Assembly: GCA_027257055.1 (NCBI GenBank)
Contig: JAPVLO010000161.1
Location: 5,348,501 to 5,412,500, forward strand
Direction of reading: 5' to 3'
Origin: Cephalopachus bancanus
Taxonomy: Eukaryota > Chordata > Mammalia > Primates > Tarsiidae
Length of the DNA stretch: 64,000 nt
Part shown: positions 11,106 through 21,601 of the stretch, one piece after another
Layout: each line of letters opens with the position of its first letter
How positions within the stretch are numbered: position 1 is the stretch's first letter
Position numbers and translations under genes: made by a program
Notes under the pieces: generated by a model
Databases searched by the model: none
Told to the model about the DNA's origin: nothing
Seen by the model: the letters and a program-made list of their open reading frames with translations, nothing else

Positions 11106-11759
11106 TAGAAGGGGGAGAAAAACTAAATCCAGCTTCATGATGCTTTCTAGGACAAAGAAACTTTTAAAGTATAAGGATGGAAAAAGCTATAAAGCATATC
11201 ATGTTTACTAAAAGAAAGTTAGTAAAGCTGTATTAATATCACACAAAGTGGACTTTAAGGTAAAAAACACTACTAGAGATTAAAAGGTAACAATGTTAAT
11301 TCACCAGAAAGATATAAAATCTCTAATGTGAACAAAGGGATTTGAAATCAGTCATCACTGGGAACCAAGAAAAGTATTTTTACTTAGCCATGAAGGTCAG
11401 TGCAAAGCACTGGCTGTAACCAATTCTGTTGAGAAAGCAGAGAAGGGATGGCAGCTCAGAGAAGGGTAAAACTATACAATATAGACTATAAATATTACAC
11501 ATATTTGAAATACTATAAAACTCATAAATATACTTCATGGTGAGTTCTAAAATGCTTATATCATCAATTTTTAAAAGTCACAAAATAAAAAGTAGATTCC
11601 GTTTTAAACAACAAAAACATATTAATAAAGATAAAAAGATATTCTGTAGTGACACAGCATTTATTAACCTGGGAGGTTTTGATAAAGTCACTAAAATTCA
11701 TAATCATAAGAACTAGACTTCCTGAAATTAAATCTTCGGGGGGGGAACCCCTAAACTCT

Positions 11760-11960
11760 TTTAAAAGTATTTTCTAGTACTCAGGAAGGGGGGGTTGGCT
11801 CACACCTATGATCCCAGCACTTCTGGAGGCTGAGAAGAGAATATTGCTGGAGCCCAAGAGTTCCGGACCAGCCTTGGCAACAAAGCAAGAACTCGTCTTT
11901 ACAAAAATAAATAAATAAATACATAAGTAAATAATTTAAAAAGTATTTTCTAGTACTCAG
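11760..11960 (+). mobile_element. Alu monomer (FLAM-like) with long TSD
   Basis: A single arm (11,789-11,905), a tail of AAAT units, then a repeat of the upstream flank. The duplication, including AGTATTTTCTAGTACTCAG, is about 22-24 bp long, at the upper end for L1-driven insertion. Confidence 0.85.
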
Positions 11961-12820
11961 ATTCTTCTTCTTTAAACAGAAGTGAAACATACACTAAAGA
12001 ACAAAATTGAAATCTTTGCATTCCACCATCCTAAATGACCGAATCACCATCATAACCATTACTGGCTATATGTGGGACTGGAACTGGTTGGACCTGTAAT
12101 TCAACTGGCTTATCAGCTTTCTGTCAGAATCTAAGAATCTTAATTTCAAAAGAATCTCAACTTATTTGTCAAGCATCATTTTGTAGGTGTACATATATAA
12201 ACATATCAACACATTTACATGTGTAATAGTGCTTAAAATGTATGTGTGTCTATATACATACATACATACATATTTTTTAACTTGTTCAGTTACTAGGTTG
12301 AAGTACTGAAAAGGCAAAAATTCTTCCTTAAGGAAACAGCCTATATCCTAGAAATGCTTCTATAGGTAATGAAAAACTGTGTTTCCAGTTCATTCCCAAA
12401 TACGTCCAAAACTAAAAGTAGGCTCTTGGGGAAAAGTGGTTGCCTACTTAATACAGCTGGTATTTAAAGGACTTAAATACTGAATTTCAATATTGCCTCT
12501 GTCATTCTATTTTCTGGAGCAGGTAACATCATAATGAAGTTTTGTAAAAGCATCAGCAGTTAGCATTTGGGTATGAAAGCACTTTGCCATCTTATTATTT
12601 CTCAAATGATTTTTTTAAGTGTCCATTCATACTATACAAGATTTAAAACCCTAGACAAATAAAATCTACACAACTACTACACTTCAACCTTAATTGCAAT
12701 GGCTAATAAGTCTATACACATATATACACACATTCCAATTTGCTAAACAGGAGCCAGGCATATATTCTGAGATACCAATTATGATGAATTTTAGATATTC
12801 TATTTCATTAGCCTACAGTT
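11961..12820. other. Unassigned AT-rich stretch
   Basis: No family or exon recognised. It contains a short CATA-rich tract near 12,253-12,275. Confidence 0.45.
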
Positions 12821-12825
12821 TTGTT

Positions 12826-13009
12826 TGTTTTTTTAAGATGTTTTTAGAGACCAGGTCTTACTATGTTGCCCTGGCTGGAGTGCAGTGGTTATTTACAGGT
12901 GTGATCACAGCACAATGCAGTCTTGAACTCCTGGCCTCAAGCAATCTTCCCACCTCAGCCTCCCAAGTAACTGGGACTACAAGCATGTACCACCACACCC
13001 AGGCTGTTT
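12826..13009 (-). mobile_element. FLAM-type Alu monomer, antisense
   Basis: Reverse text has 'cagtggttatttacaggtgtg', the 7SL-like end kept in the free left monomers, then 'ctcctggcctcaagcaatc' and 'gggactacaagcatgtacc'. It predates dimeric Alu in type. Confidence 0.75.
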
Positions 13010-14088
13010 GTTTTTACACTTTTTATTTGTGTTCTTCTTATAATACCCTTTTCAAAACTTTGGTCACTAGCCCAATTCATTTTTCAGGAACACATTTAGA
13101 AAACAATGTCTAAAGCTTTATGGAAATGCAATTAAGGAACCACCACATTACGTAGCTATATTTAGGCAAGGACAGCTCCACCAACTGTTTACTGAGTAAG
13201 GATAAATAAGGATGGTCTCTCTCTATTAGCACAGTGCCTGGCCTGTGCTAGCATTGAATACATTTGAACTATTACTACTCAAAAGGGCAACTGTTATTAC
13301 TGGAAAGGAGAACTCTTCAGTTTGAGTAAAATACAGATATGATAACTTACTGGATATTTCATCTATTATGAGTGGATCTGTCCCCATCTTAAAAATAAAT
13401 TCTATGCTTGGGTTTTTCAAGCCAATGCTCTCTCTGCTGGAGCTCATTTCCAAAACCTACCTCCAGAAATGAACCTCTGTTATATGGTATTCCCTCAACC
13501 CATCTGTGTGTGGAAGTGAGGTGGCTTGTGCAGATATGTGCCCCTGTCAGATTCATCTGTTTTTATATCCTCATGATAAAGTATTCCTGTTAAAACATAT
13601 TATAGCTCCATGATTAGCCAACAATAGAAAATAGATGTACTTGGAGAGTCTGTCAAGGAACACAAACTCAAACCCCACTGCTGATAAATTCATTACAAAA
13701 GATCCATTAAGAAACAAAATATTTATGGAAAGTGGCCTGAAGAATGTGTAATTCACCTACCTATCTAGATAATCTAAATCAGATCCTTAAATCTGCCTAG
13801 AAATCTAAGTACTTGGATCACATTATTTTTGCAGGCACCAGAACTGCTTTTACAATATGTTTTGACTTTATGTCACCAACCTGTATAATGAGGCAATGAG
13901 GAGTCTTTCTAAAACAAAGTAGGAGTCAACGCACAGCTTCCTGAAATGCCTGCTGTATTTAGCCAAGGATGTATGTGAGGAGCTTCTCACTATAATAGGT
14001 CTTTGGGGAGATGCAAGGAGAAACTGATGTCTTTTGTCATTAGGTCAGTCAACCGAGTAACTGATATTTCTCTCTGTATGGGCTACTA
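13010..14088. other. Mostly unassigned; MIR tail at about 13,225
   Basis: 'gcacagtgcctggcctgtgc' with 'attgaatacatttgaactatt' at 13,229-13,275 is MIR-like. The rest carries no recognised repeat. A good donor-like CAGTAAGT appears on the minus strand near 13,345 beside a short open frame, but without a convincing acceptor. Confidence 0.4.
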
Positions 14089-14389
14089 AAAAGCAAAGGC
14101 AGCTGGGCTTGGTGGCTCAGCCTGTAATCCCGCACCTTGTGAGGCTGAGGTGAGTGAACTGCCTGAGCCCACGGGTTTGAGACCCACCTGAGCAACTTGG
14201 CGAGACTTCATCTCTACAATAAATCAAAAAATTAGCCGGGCATGACAGCACGTGCCTGTGGTTCCAGCTACTTGGAAGGCTGAGGGGGAAGGATCGCCGG
14301 AGCCCAGCAAGTCGAGGCCACCGCACTCCAGTCTGGGCAACAGAGAGACTCCAACTCAAAAAAAAAAAAAAAAAAAAAAAGCAAAGGCA
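14089..14389 (+). mobile_element. Alu, young subfamily, right arm shortened, with TSD
   Basis: The left arm and linker are complete. The right arm lost about 20 bases after 'cagcaagtcgaggcc'. AAAAGCAAAGGCA is duplicated at both ends. Confidence 0.9.
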
Positions 14390-14394
14390 AATCT

Positions 14395-15520
14395 GTGGCC
14401 CTCTAACAAATACTTAAGGCTTCAATTCAAGTACTTTGCATATAGTGCTATTTGTCCACCTTAATTATCCTCCTTGGTTCTGAATACCTCACCCACTTAT
14501 CTCTGTATGTTACCAACAGTATGTTGTATGTATCTGTATACGTCATTAAGAAACCTTTCTGGAACACGATGTGGTATAAATCAATGATATGTTCCATTTC
14601 TTAAAATTATAGCACAATAGGAAAACATATTCTTCGATTAATAAACATTTTATGAGTTCAATTTTCAAAGGTATTTTCTTTTATGTGCTCCAAAGTGCCT
14701 TCTAAGGGAAAAATGAAAGTGCTTTAGCAAATACTATGCCTAAAATTAGAAAATTCTAACAGAGGAACTACAAAAATAAAATACTTTTCATTATGTATTT
14801 TTAACTGTACAGCACAGAGGAAATTATAAATATAACCCTATGTAAAAGTCCCCCCAAAGTTATTTTTAATTTAAAAATACAGACCAAGTCACCATAAATT
14901 CAATTACAGTTGAGTATTTATTTTGAATGTGGACTCAAAAGCTTAAAAAGTAGTTCATTTTGCACAAGTCCTTCTGAGTCCTTCTGTGCCTAGAATAGAG
15001 GATGCTGCCAACCCTTCCTTAAGGTGAGGCAGCATAGAATTTAGAGCCCCAGAATTCTTGCTACATTCCTGCTTCAGGGATTTCAAAAATCTCCTTGCTG
15101 TCACTTGGAGAAAACAAAAAGCTCAAGACTCCCTCAGTGTGTAATATTTTACCCATTCATGAATGCATCCTTATTCTGATCATAACGTCTGACTTTTAAC
15201 TACATCTAATTGATTGATCATAATCACGGTTCTTGACCATAACCAAGAAAGCTATGCTATCAGAAACAAGTGAAAATGTTCTATAAAATTTAAATTGCAC
15301 TTCCTATCAAAAACAGGAATTCCACAGGGAACTTGAAAACAGCACCACAAAAGTACAACCCATTCCTAAAGCATTTTAGGACCTTTATTCCAAACATCAA
15401 AAAAATAAAATAGAAGTTAAATAATATTAAGTGGGATAAAGTAGTCAACTGTTGTTTCCCAAGTTTAACAGTAGTCTAGATTATGTAAAGGCATTTCAGC
15501 CATGTGAAATAACACATAAT
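14395..15520. other. Unassigned AT-rich stretch
   Basis: No repeat or exon recognised. Confidence 0.45.
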
Positions 15521-15524
15521 TCTC

Positions 15525-15816
15525 TCTTTTTTTTTTTTTGAGTCGGACTCTCACTCCATGGCCAAGACTGAAGTGCAGCGGCACGCTCACAGCCACCCCG
15601 GCGACGACCTGCTGGGCTCTGGCGATCCTTCCACCTCAGCCTTCCAAGTAGCTGGAACTACAGGCACGGGCTACGACGTCCGGCTTATTTTTGATCTATT
15701 GTAGAGACAGGTCTCGCCAAGTTGCCGGGCTGGTCTCAAACCTGAGGGCTCAGGCAATCCACACACCTCGGCCTCCCAAAGTGCTGGGATTACAGGCTGA
15801 GCCACTGAGCTCGGCC
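15525..15816 (-). mobile_element. Alu, young subfamily, antisense
   Basis: Reads from the T-run and 'gagtcggactctcactcc' to 'gccactgagctcggcc', a full dimer carrying the subfamily's GCTCGG head. Confidence 0.9.
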
Positions 15817-15819
15817 AAC

Positions 15820-16185
15820 ATATGTTTCCACAGTGCTTTATGACATAAGTGAGCATTCAATAAGACTTTCAAAATGTCTGGCCTCTGCTGTGAAACTGTT
15901 GTTTTTATATGTGACAACTTTATTGATGGGTTAAGAAGTCACTTAGTAGCACTTCTATTCTGAGTCACAGGTGTCAGGTTACACAGATATTACCTACAAT
16001 TTCAGGATGGATCATCTCTGCTAGAGATGTCTGCTTTGCAACCAATAAAAACACATGCACCAGAAATTAAACTCACACAGTCAAAATTAATTCTAAGTCT
16101 CTAGCCAAAGACTGACACAAGTGAATGAAACAGGATCTTAGTTATGTAGCTATCACAGTAAGTGCTGATTTAAATTTTTTTCTTG
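15820..16185. other. Unassigned stretch
   Basis: Nothing recognised apart from general AT-rich DNA. Confidence 0.4.
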
Positions 16186-16189
16186 AAAG

Positions 16190-16400
16190 CCAACATTAGA
16201 AATCAAATAAATGAATAAATTACTCTCATCAAGTCAGTAAATACTCATTAAACACTTGTGAATGCCCACTTTGGATTGAGAATGCAGAGATAAAAGCAGA
16301 AATCCTGCTTACAAATTAGCTGGCCAGACACCCTTACACAAAGAAACAATTAGCACTGAGTATACAATTCACTTCAAACATTTAACACACAGAGATTGGC
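16190..16400 (-). mobile_element. L2 fragment, antisense
   Basis: 'aaatgaataaattactc', 'ctcattaaacacttgtgaatg' and 'gagaatgcagagataaaagc' follow the reverse L2 3' end. Confidence 0.55.
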
Positions 16401-16489
16401 ACATCATCTAGCACTATACTGGGCACCATCCTAACCAGCCATATAGCAGCCTGTAGGAGCTAAATAAAATTCCATTTTAACCAATGACC

Positions 16490-16872
16490 CTGCTTAAAAC
16501 TTTTTCCTGGTCCTGTCACCATCAGATAAAGTCCAAGTTCCTGCAACTCTGCCCTGCACTTTTTAATTTCCACAACAGTACCTCCATGTAGTGCTGGCCT
16601 CCTCTTTTAGTCTTCCCTCTCTCACATTCCCACACCCACTTTGTTAGTCTCACTGTTACTCATTCTTCAAGACACTTCCAGAAAGTACTGAGCCCTTCTT
16701 CCAGGCATCACACTTAACAGGATAGCTTAAATGTTCAGCTCCTTTCTCAGTGCTCTGTTAGCTCACACCGCTTACCACGTTCTTTTGAAAGTACCTTTAC
16801 TGCCCCCTTCTCCTAAACTGTCTAACTTCTAGACAGCAGAAACACCACTGCTTTGAAGATCACCAAAAACTC
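16490..16872 (+). mobile_element. L2 3' fragment, sense
   Basis: 'ctcattcttcaagacacttcc', 'gagcccttcttccaggcat', 'gctcacaccgcttacc' and 'aactgtctaacttctagacag' follow the forward L2 3' region in order. Confidence 0.65.
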
Positions 16873-16876
16873 AAAT

Positions 16877-17189
16877 CCTGAACGCTTCTGTTACTTTATT
16901 TTATTTTTTAAAGACAAGGTCTCTGTTGTCCAGAATGGAGTGCAGTGGTAGGATCATAACTCACTGCAGCCTCAAACTGATCCTCCTGTCTCAATCTTCC
17001 AAGTTGCTGGGACTACAGCATTCACCACCACACTTGGCTTTTTTTTTTTTTTTTTTTAAAGATAGGGTCTTGCTATGTTGCCCAGGCTGGTCTCAAACTC
17101 CCGGAATCGAGCAATCCTCCCACCTCGGTCTCCCGGAGTTCTGGGATTACACAAGTGAGTCACCACATCCGGCCTCCTGAACACTTCTT
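16877..17189 (-). mobile_element. Alu, older dimer, antisense, with TSD
   Basis: Two reverse arms separated by a T-run at 17,039. CCTGAACGCTTCT and CCTGAACACTTCT flank it as the target duplication. Confidence 0.85.
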
Positions 17190-17904
17190 CATCCTCTGGA
17201 TACGACCCAGTAACTCTTAAAAGTTAAATGTTATCATTAAACAGATCAACAATATGATCCAATCTTCTTGCATCTCTGACAAGCTTTCTTGATACAATTT
17301 TAATTAAGACTTTTTCAAAGTAGTTGCTTTAGGTCAACAGAGGCAAAGGTACAACTACATATTAACACATACACACACGCCGCAAAGTAAAATACAACGA
17401 GTATCCTCAGCCAAAATCCTACTCTCCAGGTGATGCTGCAAACTCGCCCCGGCCCAAGTTCACGTCTTATCTCAAAGTCAAAACGAACCCACCGGCGGCC
17501 ACTGGCGCGTTCCCCAACCGCAGACACTGGTCACCCGCGATGAGACATCGCCAGCTGTTTATGACCCAGTCCCCGAAGCGCTGGTTGCTCCCCTCCCTCT
17601 TCCTGAACTTCCGCGGTGCGCATCGCCTCGGGCTCCTCTCCCAGACGGCTCAGCAGCAGGGACTTCTGCTCCTCACCCCGGCCTCGCCACGTCGCCCTCG
17701 ACCCCGGGGTGCAAGTCGGGACCGCGGGCTGCAAATCCCCGCGCCACGAAAGCCAGCGCCCCCCCCCAGCCCGGGACGCTCCAGCGCCCGAGCGCGACGC
17801 GGGCTCGACGGGCGCCGGCGCTCCGCCTCGGCCGGGCGGTGCTCTGGGTCCGAGCCTCCGACCCCGACGCGCTCCGGAGAGGTCCTCGGAGGGACTCCGG
17901 GCGC

Positions 17905-17929
17905 GCCGCGGCCGCCGCCGCCGCCGCCA
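17905..17929. repeat. CCG trinucleotide tract
   Basis: Five uninterrupted GCC units follow a GCCGCG lead in the CpG island. A second tract, CGCCGCCGCCGCCGCC, is at 18,255-18,270. Both are short. Confidence 0.9.
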
Positions 17930-18323
17930 CAGGTGTCCCTTCGGACTCCGCGCACTGGACGGCGAGGCGGGACCGGGCAGAGGGACGCCACCCCGGAGGG
18001 CGGGCGGGCGGCGGCGGCCAGGAAACCGGACGCGTCGGTCCGGCGAGCCCGGCCGGGCGGCGGCGACCGTGGCAACGAGTGCCCGAAAGGGAGAGGCTGA
18101 GCGCCGAGAGGGTCGAGAGAGCCGCGACGGCCTACGACCGGCAGGGCCACGCCGGCGGGGCGGCGGGGTGGGACGAAGGGCGGCGGGCGGCACAGACGCG
18201 AGACCGCCCGGCCGGGGAACCGCTCGGACGGATGACCCAGCAGCCCCCGGTCCGCGCCGCCGCCGCCGCCCCGCTCCCGGGGCTGAGCACGGCGTGACTC
18301 GGCCCCGTCCGTCCGGTCCGTAC

Positions 18324-18440
18324 CTCGCCTGCGGCTCCACCCGCGTCCAGACCGCCGCTCGCCCCGCGTCGCTCGAGTAGGTCCGGGTTCGGCCAGTGCG
18401 CTCCCGCCCTCGCGCCCACCCTCCCTCCCTCTCACGCCCC
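18324..18440 (-). other. Candidate untranslated first exon, minus strand
   Basis: On the minus strand, GCAGGCGAG at 18,324 is followed by GTACGG, a good splice donor, about 110 bases downstream of the GC box. This is how a 5'-UTR exon at a CpG-island promoter would look. The transcription start is a guess, since nothing fixes it. A minus-strand gene would have the first 17 kb of the window as intron. Confidence 0.35.
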
Positions 18441-18496
18441 GCCCCCGGGGCCGCGCGCGCACGCACGTCACGCACGCGCACGACGTCACTTCCGGG
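18436..18496. promoter_or_regulatory. GC box plus CRE and ETS composite sites
   Basis: GCCCCGCCCCC (Sp1-type) is followed within 50 bases by ACGTCAC and by GACGTCACTTCCGG. Read on the minus strand, the latter is CCGGAAGTGACGTC, the joined ETS and CREB/ATF site common in TATA-less, often bidirectional promoters. Confidence 0.7.
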
Positions 18497-18869
18497 GCCT
18501 TGGGGAGGTTCCCGCACCTGGCTTCCAGGGGTCGGGCTGGGTGAGACGCTGTCTTGACGCCGGCTGGCGGAGGAACTAGGCTGTCGCCGGGGCGCTCGGG
18601 AGCCGCGGACGTGCAGGTGTTTCCCAATCTTTTCCTCAACCCTTGCTTCCGGGCTCCGACTCGCAGTGGCCGGAGGGCGATGCCGCCCCTTGGGTGCCTT
18701 CCGGCCCTCCAGGCCCTGCTGGAGCACGGAAGGAGTCGCGGAGGCCGGAAAGGCTGCGGGAGAGGAGTCACCGGCCGAGACACTCTTGCCAGCCCGTGGG
18801 AAAATCTGTGACTGTCATCCCCTCACGGAGCTTAGGGTCTTACAGGTGTTCCAGTTAGGATCTTAAAGA

Positions 18870-18975
18870 GATTGGTTGATTCAAAAGCTGCGGAGCATAT
18901 CTGAGACCCAGAAGTTAAATGACTTAGCCAGTGTCCCACGGTATTAATGGTCGAGTCAAGAATTCTGTTCTCATG
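18870..18975 (+). mobile_element. MIR-like fragment
   Basis: 'gttaaatgacttagccagtgtccc' recalls the MIR core word about small losses before a hard stop, with 'attctgttctcatgattccc' after it. Weak; an A-run follows at 18,996. Confidence 0.35.
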
Positions 18976-19089
18976 ATTCCCATGTCAGGAATATTAAAAA
19001 AAAAAAAAAAAAACAGCGAAATACTGACTCCTCTGTATCCTGGCTGCCATCGATGGCATAAGGTACAGTCCCAGCAGGGAAAAAGAAAG

Positions 19090-19275
19090 AAAGAAACTAC
19101 TGTGCTGTGTCTGGGAGGCAGACCTGGACTGGAATCCCAACTTTGCTCATTGTCGCCTCTGTGCCCAGGTCGCCCTAATTTCTCAGTCTTTTTCATTATC
19201 TGCGAAGTGGGGATTAATGGACTAGTTCCTCAAATTCTTCCTAAGTGCTCAACGTGTGGTAGGCTGAGGGTACAA
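19090..19275 (+). mobile_element. MIR, sense
   Basis: 'gacctggactggaatccc', 'aatttctcagtctttttcattatctg' (shown here in two halves in the sequence) and 'ctaagtgctcaacgtgtgg' follow the MIR order. Diverged. Confidence 0.65.
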
Positions 19276-19279
19276 CAGA

Positions 19280-19785
19280 ATTTCAAACAAAAGTACCAGT
19301 GCTGAGGAGTTTGCTTTAGGGGAGAGGTGGAGGAGACAATAGATTGGTTGTAGTGATAGTGATCATCGCTATTACCAAAAGATAAAATTACAACACATTT
19401 AGTTTAAAGTTCTTAATTGGCTTGTATTTGTGATTCTAGAATAGGGCGACACATTCTATAAAACACAATGAGCATTTCAGTGAGATGAGCAGAAAAAGTT
19501 GGTTTTATAGACAGAAAAGGACTGAGGAAAGCAGAAGCAAAACGAAAAGTGGAGGTAATTTCAAAGTTTTCTTGAAAGGTCAAAGCAGAGGAGACTTCTT
19601 TATGCTGGCTAAAACTAGTCTGTTTGGAGACTTGACTATTATCTCTTTCCTGATTTCTCAGGCGGACAGAAGAAAACTCAGTGTTGGCTTGGTGGTGTGG
19701 AACTTCGGCAAACCAGAGTGACTCTGGTTTGGTCTGTTGTTCCTGGTGCAGGAGCTCAGTCCAAACCAATGGCCTCCTATGAGTT
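19280..19785. other. Unassigned stretch
   Basis: No repeat or exon recognised. Confidence 0.4.
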
Positions 19786-19789
19786 TTAT

Positions 19790-19990
19790 TTAGAATTATG
19801 GAGAAAAATCATGCAAGGAAGGAGGATAGAAAATGCTACCAAGAAGTCTGCCGTTTTAGAATGAACAGGAAAGGCCTCACTGAGGTGACTTGAATAAAAG
19901 ATGGGGGAATGCAAATATCTGGGCAAGAGTGTTCCAGGCACAGAAATCAGCAAGTATGAAGACTTAGTAAACCAAAAATAAAATATTAAG
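19790..19990 (-). mobile_element. L2 fragment, antisense
   Basis: 'aggaaaggcctcactgagg', 'tgacttgaataaaagatgg' and 'aagagtgttccaggcacag' follow the reverse L2 text in order. The same order is seen at 63,765-63,930. Confidence 0.6.
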
Positions 19991-20034
19991 CCCCTAGCTG
20001 ACTGAACAGACCCCTTCTGGGTCAAGGGAAACCT

Positions 20035-20793
20035 GAAAAACGAAATTCCAGGCCATGATGGACATGCCTTGTTTTATCACCTTTCTTGTGGAGTTTTAGG
20101 CACAACTGACCAGAATTACTATTAAAAGATAAGATTATAAGACTTACAAAACAGATTCTGTGACTATAAAATATCAAATTCCAACCTCACTCTGGTATAG
20201 CATCACATGACAGCAGGCCCTAAAGGAAATAAAAATAGTTTATTCCAAAATATGTTTCTGTGACAAATTTTGAAGTGACCCTCCAAAGCCCTCTTTCTTG
20301 AGGAAATATGCATCTGTAGAGACTCTCCTTCCCTAGGAAGAGTCTCATATCTTTTAAGACATTTGCCACCTATTCTCTGTGAAGCCTGCTTCTTAAAGGC
20401 TTCCTCTACATATTGAGAACCTTGGTTTCCACAATCCTCATCTTAACCCAAGCATTTATTTTACTGTTTTCAAAATATTTAGACAGAGCCTAACTCTTTC
20501 TACCAATTACCAATCAGAAAATCTGTGAATCTATCTATAACCTGTAAGTTCCACCATACTTTAAGTTATCCCGCCTTTCTGGGCCCAACCAATGTAAACC
20601 TCACTTGTATTGGTTTGTGGTTTTTGTCTATAACTTCTGTCTCCCCAAAATGTATATAACAAGTTGTAATTCAACCACTTTGGACACATGTTCTCAGGAC
20701 CTCTTGGAACTGTGCTTCGGGCCTAGGTCACTCACATTTGACTCAGAATAAACCTCTTTAAATATCTTACAGAGTTTAGCTTTTTTGGTAACA
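20035..20793 (+). mobile_element. ERV LTR (copy A)
   Basis: An old LTR homologous over most of its length to copy B (23,303-24,004). It has CCAAT at 20,589, a TATA box TGTATATAAC at 20,651 and AATAAA at 20,748, and ends GGTAACA. The promoter layout and age suggest an ERV1-type LTR, family not pinned. The 5' boundary is uncertain. No open viral frame was seen next to it. Confidence 0.65.
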
Positions 20794-21089
20794 ACTTCTT
20801 GACAATCCCGACCTGTGTAGTGGGAGCAGAGCGAATTAGGGGGAAGTAGAAGAGATCAAAAGGCACAGCAAGTAAGGAGCCAAACCCAAAGTCAGTATGG
20901 AAGGAAACTAGCAAAAGCATGGACACTGAGGGGTTTGACTCATTGGGATCATTCCTGGAACAATCTACCACACACGCCTTTATTATTCCATTGTTAATTT
21001 TGATGTCGATAATTAATTTAGAGGAGAAGTTCTTTATCATGCTGAGTGAATATTTTCTTGTTCACTCAGCAGTGGATACTCGTTCCTAG
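20794..21089. other. Stretch after LTR A, possibly provirus interior
   Basis: No primer-binding site or gag-like frame could be recognised. The text may be decayed internal provirus or ordinary flank. Confidence 0.3.
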
Positions 21090-21601
21090 TGTCAGGGCTC
21101 AGGAACTAATATTCCAAAATATGGCATTTTGACTTGCTGAACTGAAGGCCTCCATGTCTCTTTGACTTACCTTGCACCCCCGCATCTCTCCCAAAAGAAG
21201 AAAGAAGAGGAAGAACGCAATCAGAGCTGGCCCAATCATTTTACAAAATAATGCCTGTTTCAGGTTCATTCGACTTCCAAAGAGAAATATCTGCAAGTCA
21301 GTTTGCATTCCTCTCATCCATTCATTCTCCCAAGTACCCATTCATTTTTCCTTAGGAATCATATATCGCCCCCTCAAAGAATTTCTCTTCCTTCTCTTAT
21401 AGCCTGTTTTACCAGAATCCAAACCCCTATTCTTTTTATAACCTTGAAATTGTATTTAAGTTTCTGTAACTCATTAGGAAGCTGAGTCTTCATAATGAAG
21501 ACTCCTGTATATACATGTTAAATACATCTGTATGCCTTTTCTCCTATTAATCAATCTGCCTCATGCCAGTGATTGGTCAGCAAACCTTTAGGGGGCCAAC
21601 A
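21090..21601 (+). mobile_element. ERV LTR (copy C, different family)
   Basis: A 512-bp unit starting TGTCAGGGCTCAGGAAC and ending GGGGGCCAACA, with 'ggcattttgacttgctgaac' near the start. The 3' third has TTTTTATAACC and an 'actcctgtatatacatg' tract typical of the R/U5 side. No target duplication is evident (CTAG against GTCA). No similarity to copies A and B was noticed. Confidence 0.7.

Larger units (their letters stand above)
8001..11760 (+). mobile_element. Old L1 (L1M type), ORF1 to start of ORF2, interrupted
   Basis: Old L1 text lies between the younger insertions. 'cacaatgcccagcattcat' (8,201) and 'gtgtaactggagttccaaaa' (8,918) are ORF1 text. 'aagtgctgaaagattccaaac' (9,500) is the ORF1 C-terminus, and 'ggagctcttccaactgaaagg' (9,636) follows it. 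'aaagtggactttaaggt' (11,245) lies in the ORF2 endonuclease region. No frame is intact. The two adjacent copies of CAGACGTGTAA at 8,900-8,921 are a small local duplication. The copy is split by Alus and by a solo LTR at 9,851. Confidence 0.6.
17440..18800. promoter_or_regulatory. CpG island, probable TATA-less promoter
   Basis: The only strongly GC- and CpG-rich tract in the window; the flanks on both sides are AT-rich. It has GC boxes (GCCCCGCCCCC at 18,436), a CRE/ETS composite GACGTCACTTCCGG at 18,482, a further ACGTCAC at 18,465, and CCG runs at 17,905 and 18,255. There is no TATA box. Such islands mark promoters of housekeeping or broadly expressed genes. Long open frames on both strands (up to about 400 codons, rich in Arg, Pro, Gly and Ala) follow from the scarcity of stop codons and are not evidence of protein. 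The gene served was not identified. Confidence 0.85.

Noticed and set aside
13226..13453. Minus-strand open frame with a donor-like CAGTAAGT
   Set aside because: No pyrimidine tract or acceptor upstream on that strand, and no known protein resemblance.
17531..18783. Long open frames on both strands of the CpG island (up to about 400 codons)
   Set aside because: Composition is Arg/Pro/Gly/Ala-rich in every frame and overlapping frames are open on both strands, as expected where stop codons are rare. No domain is recognised.
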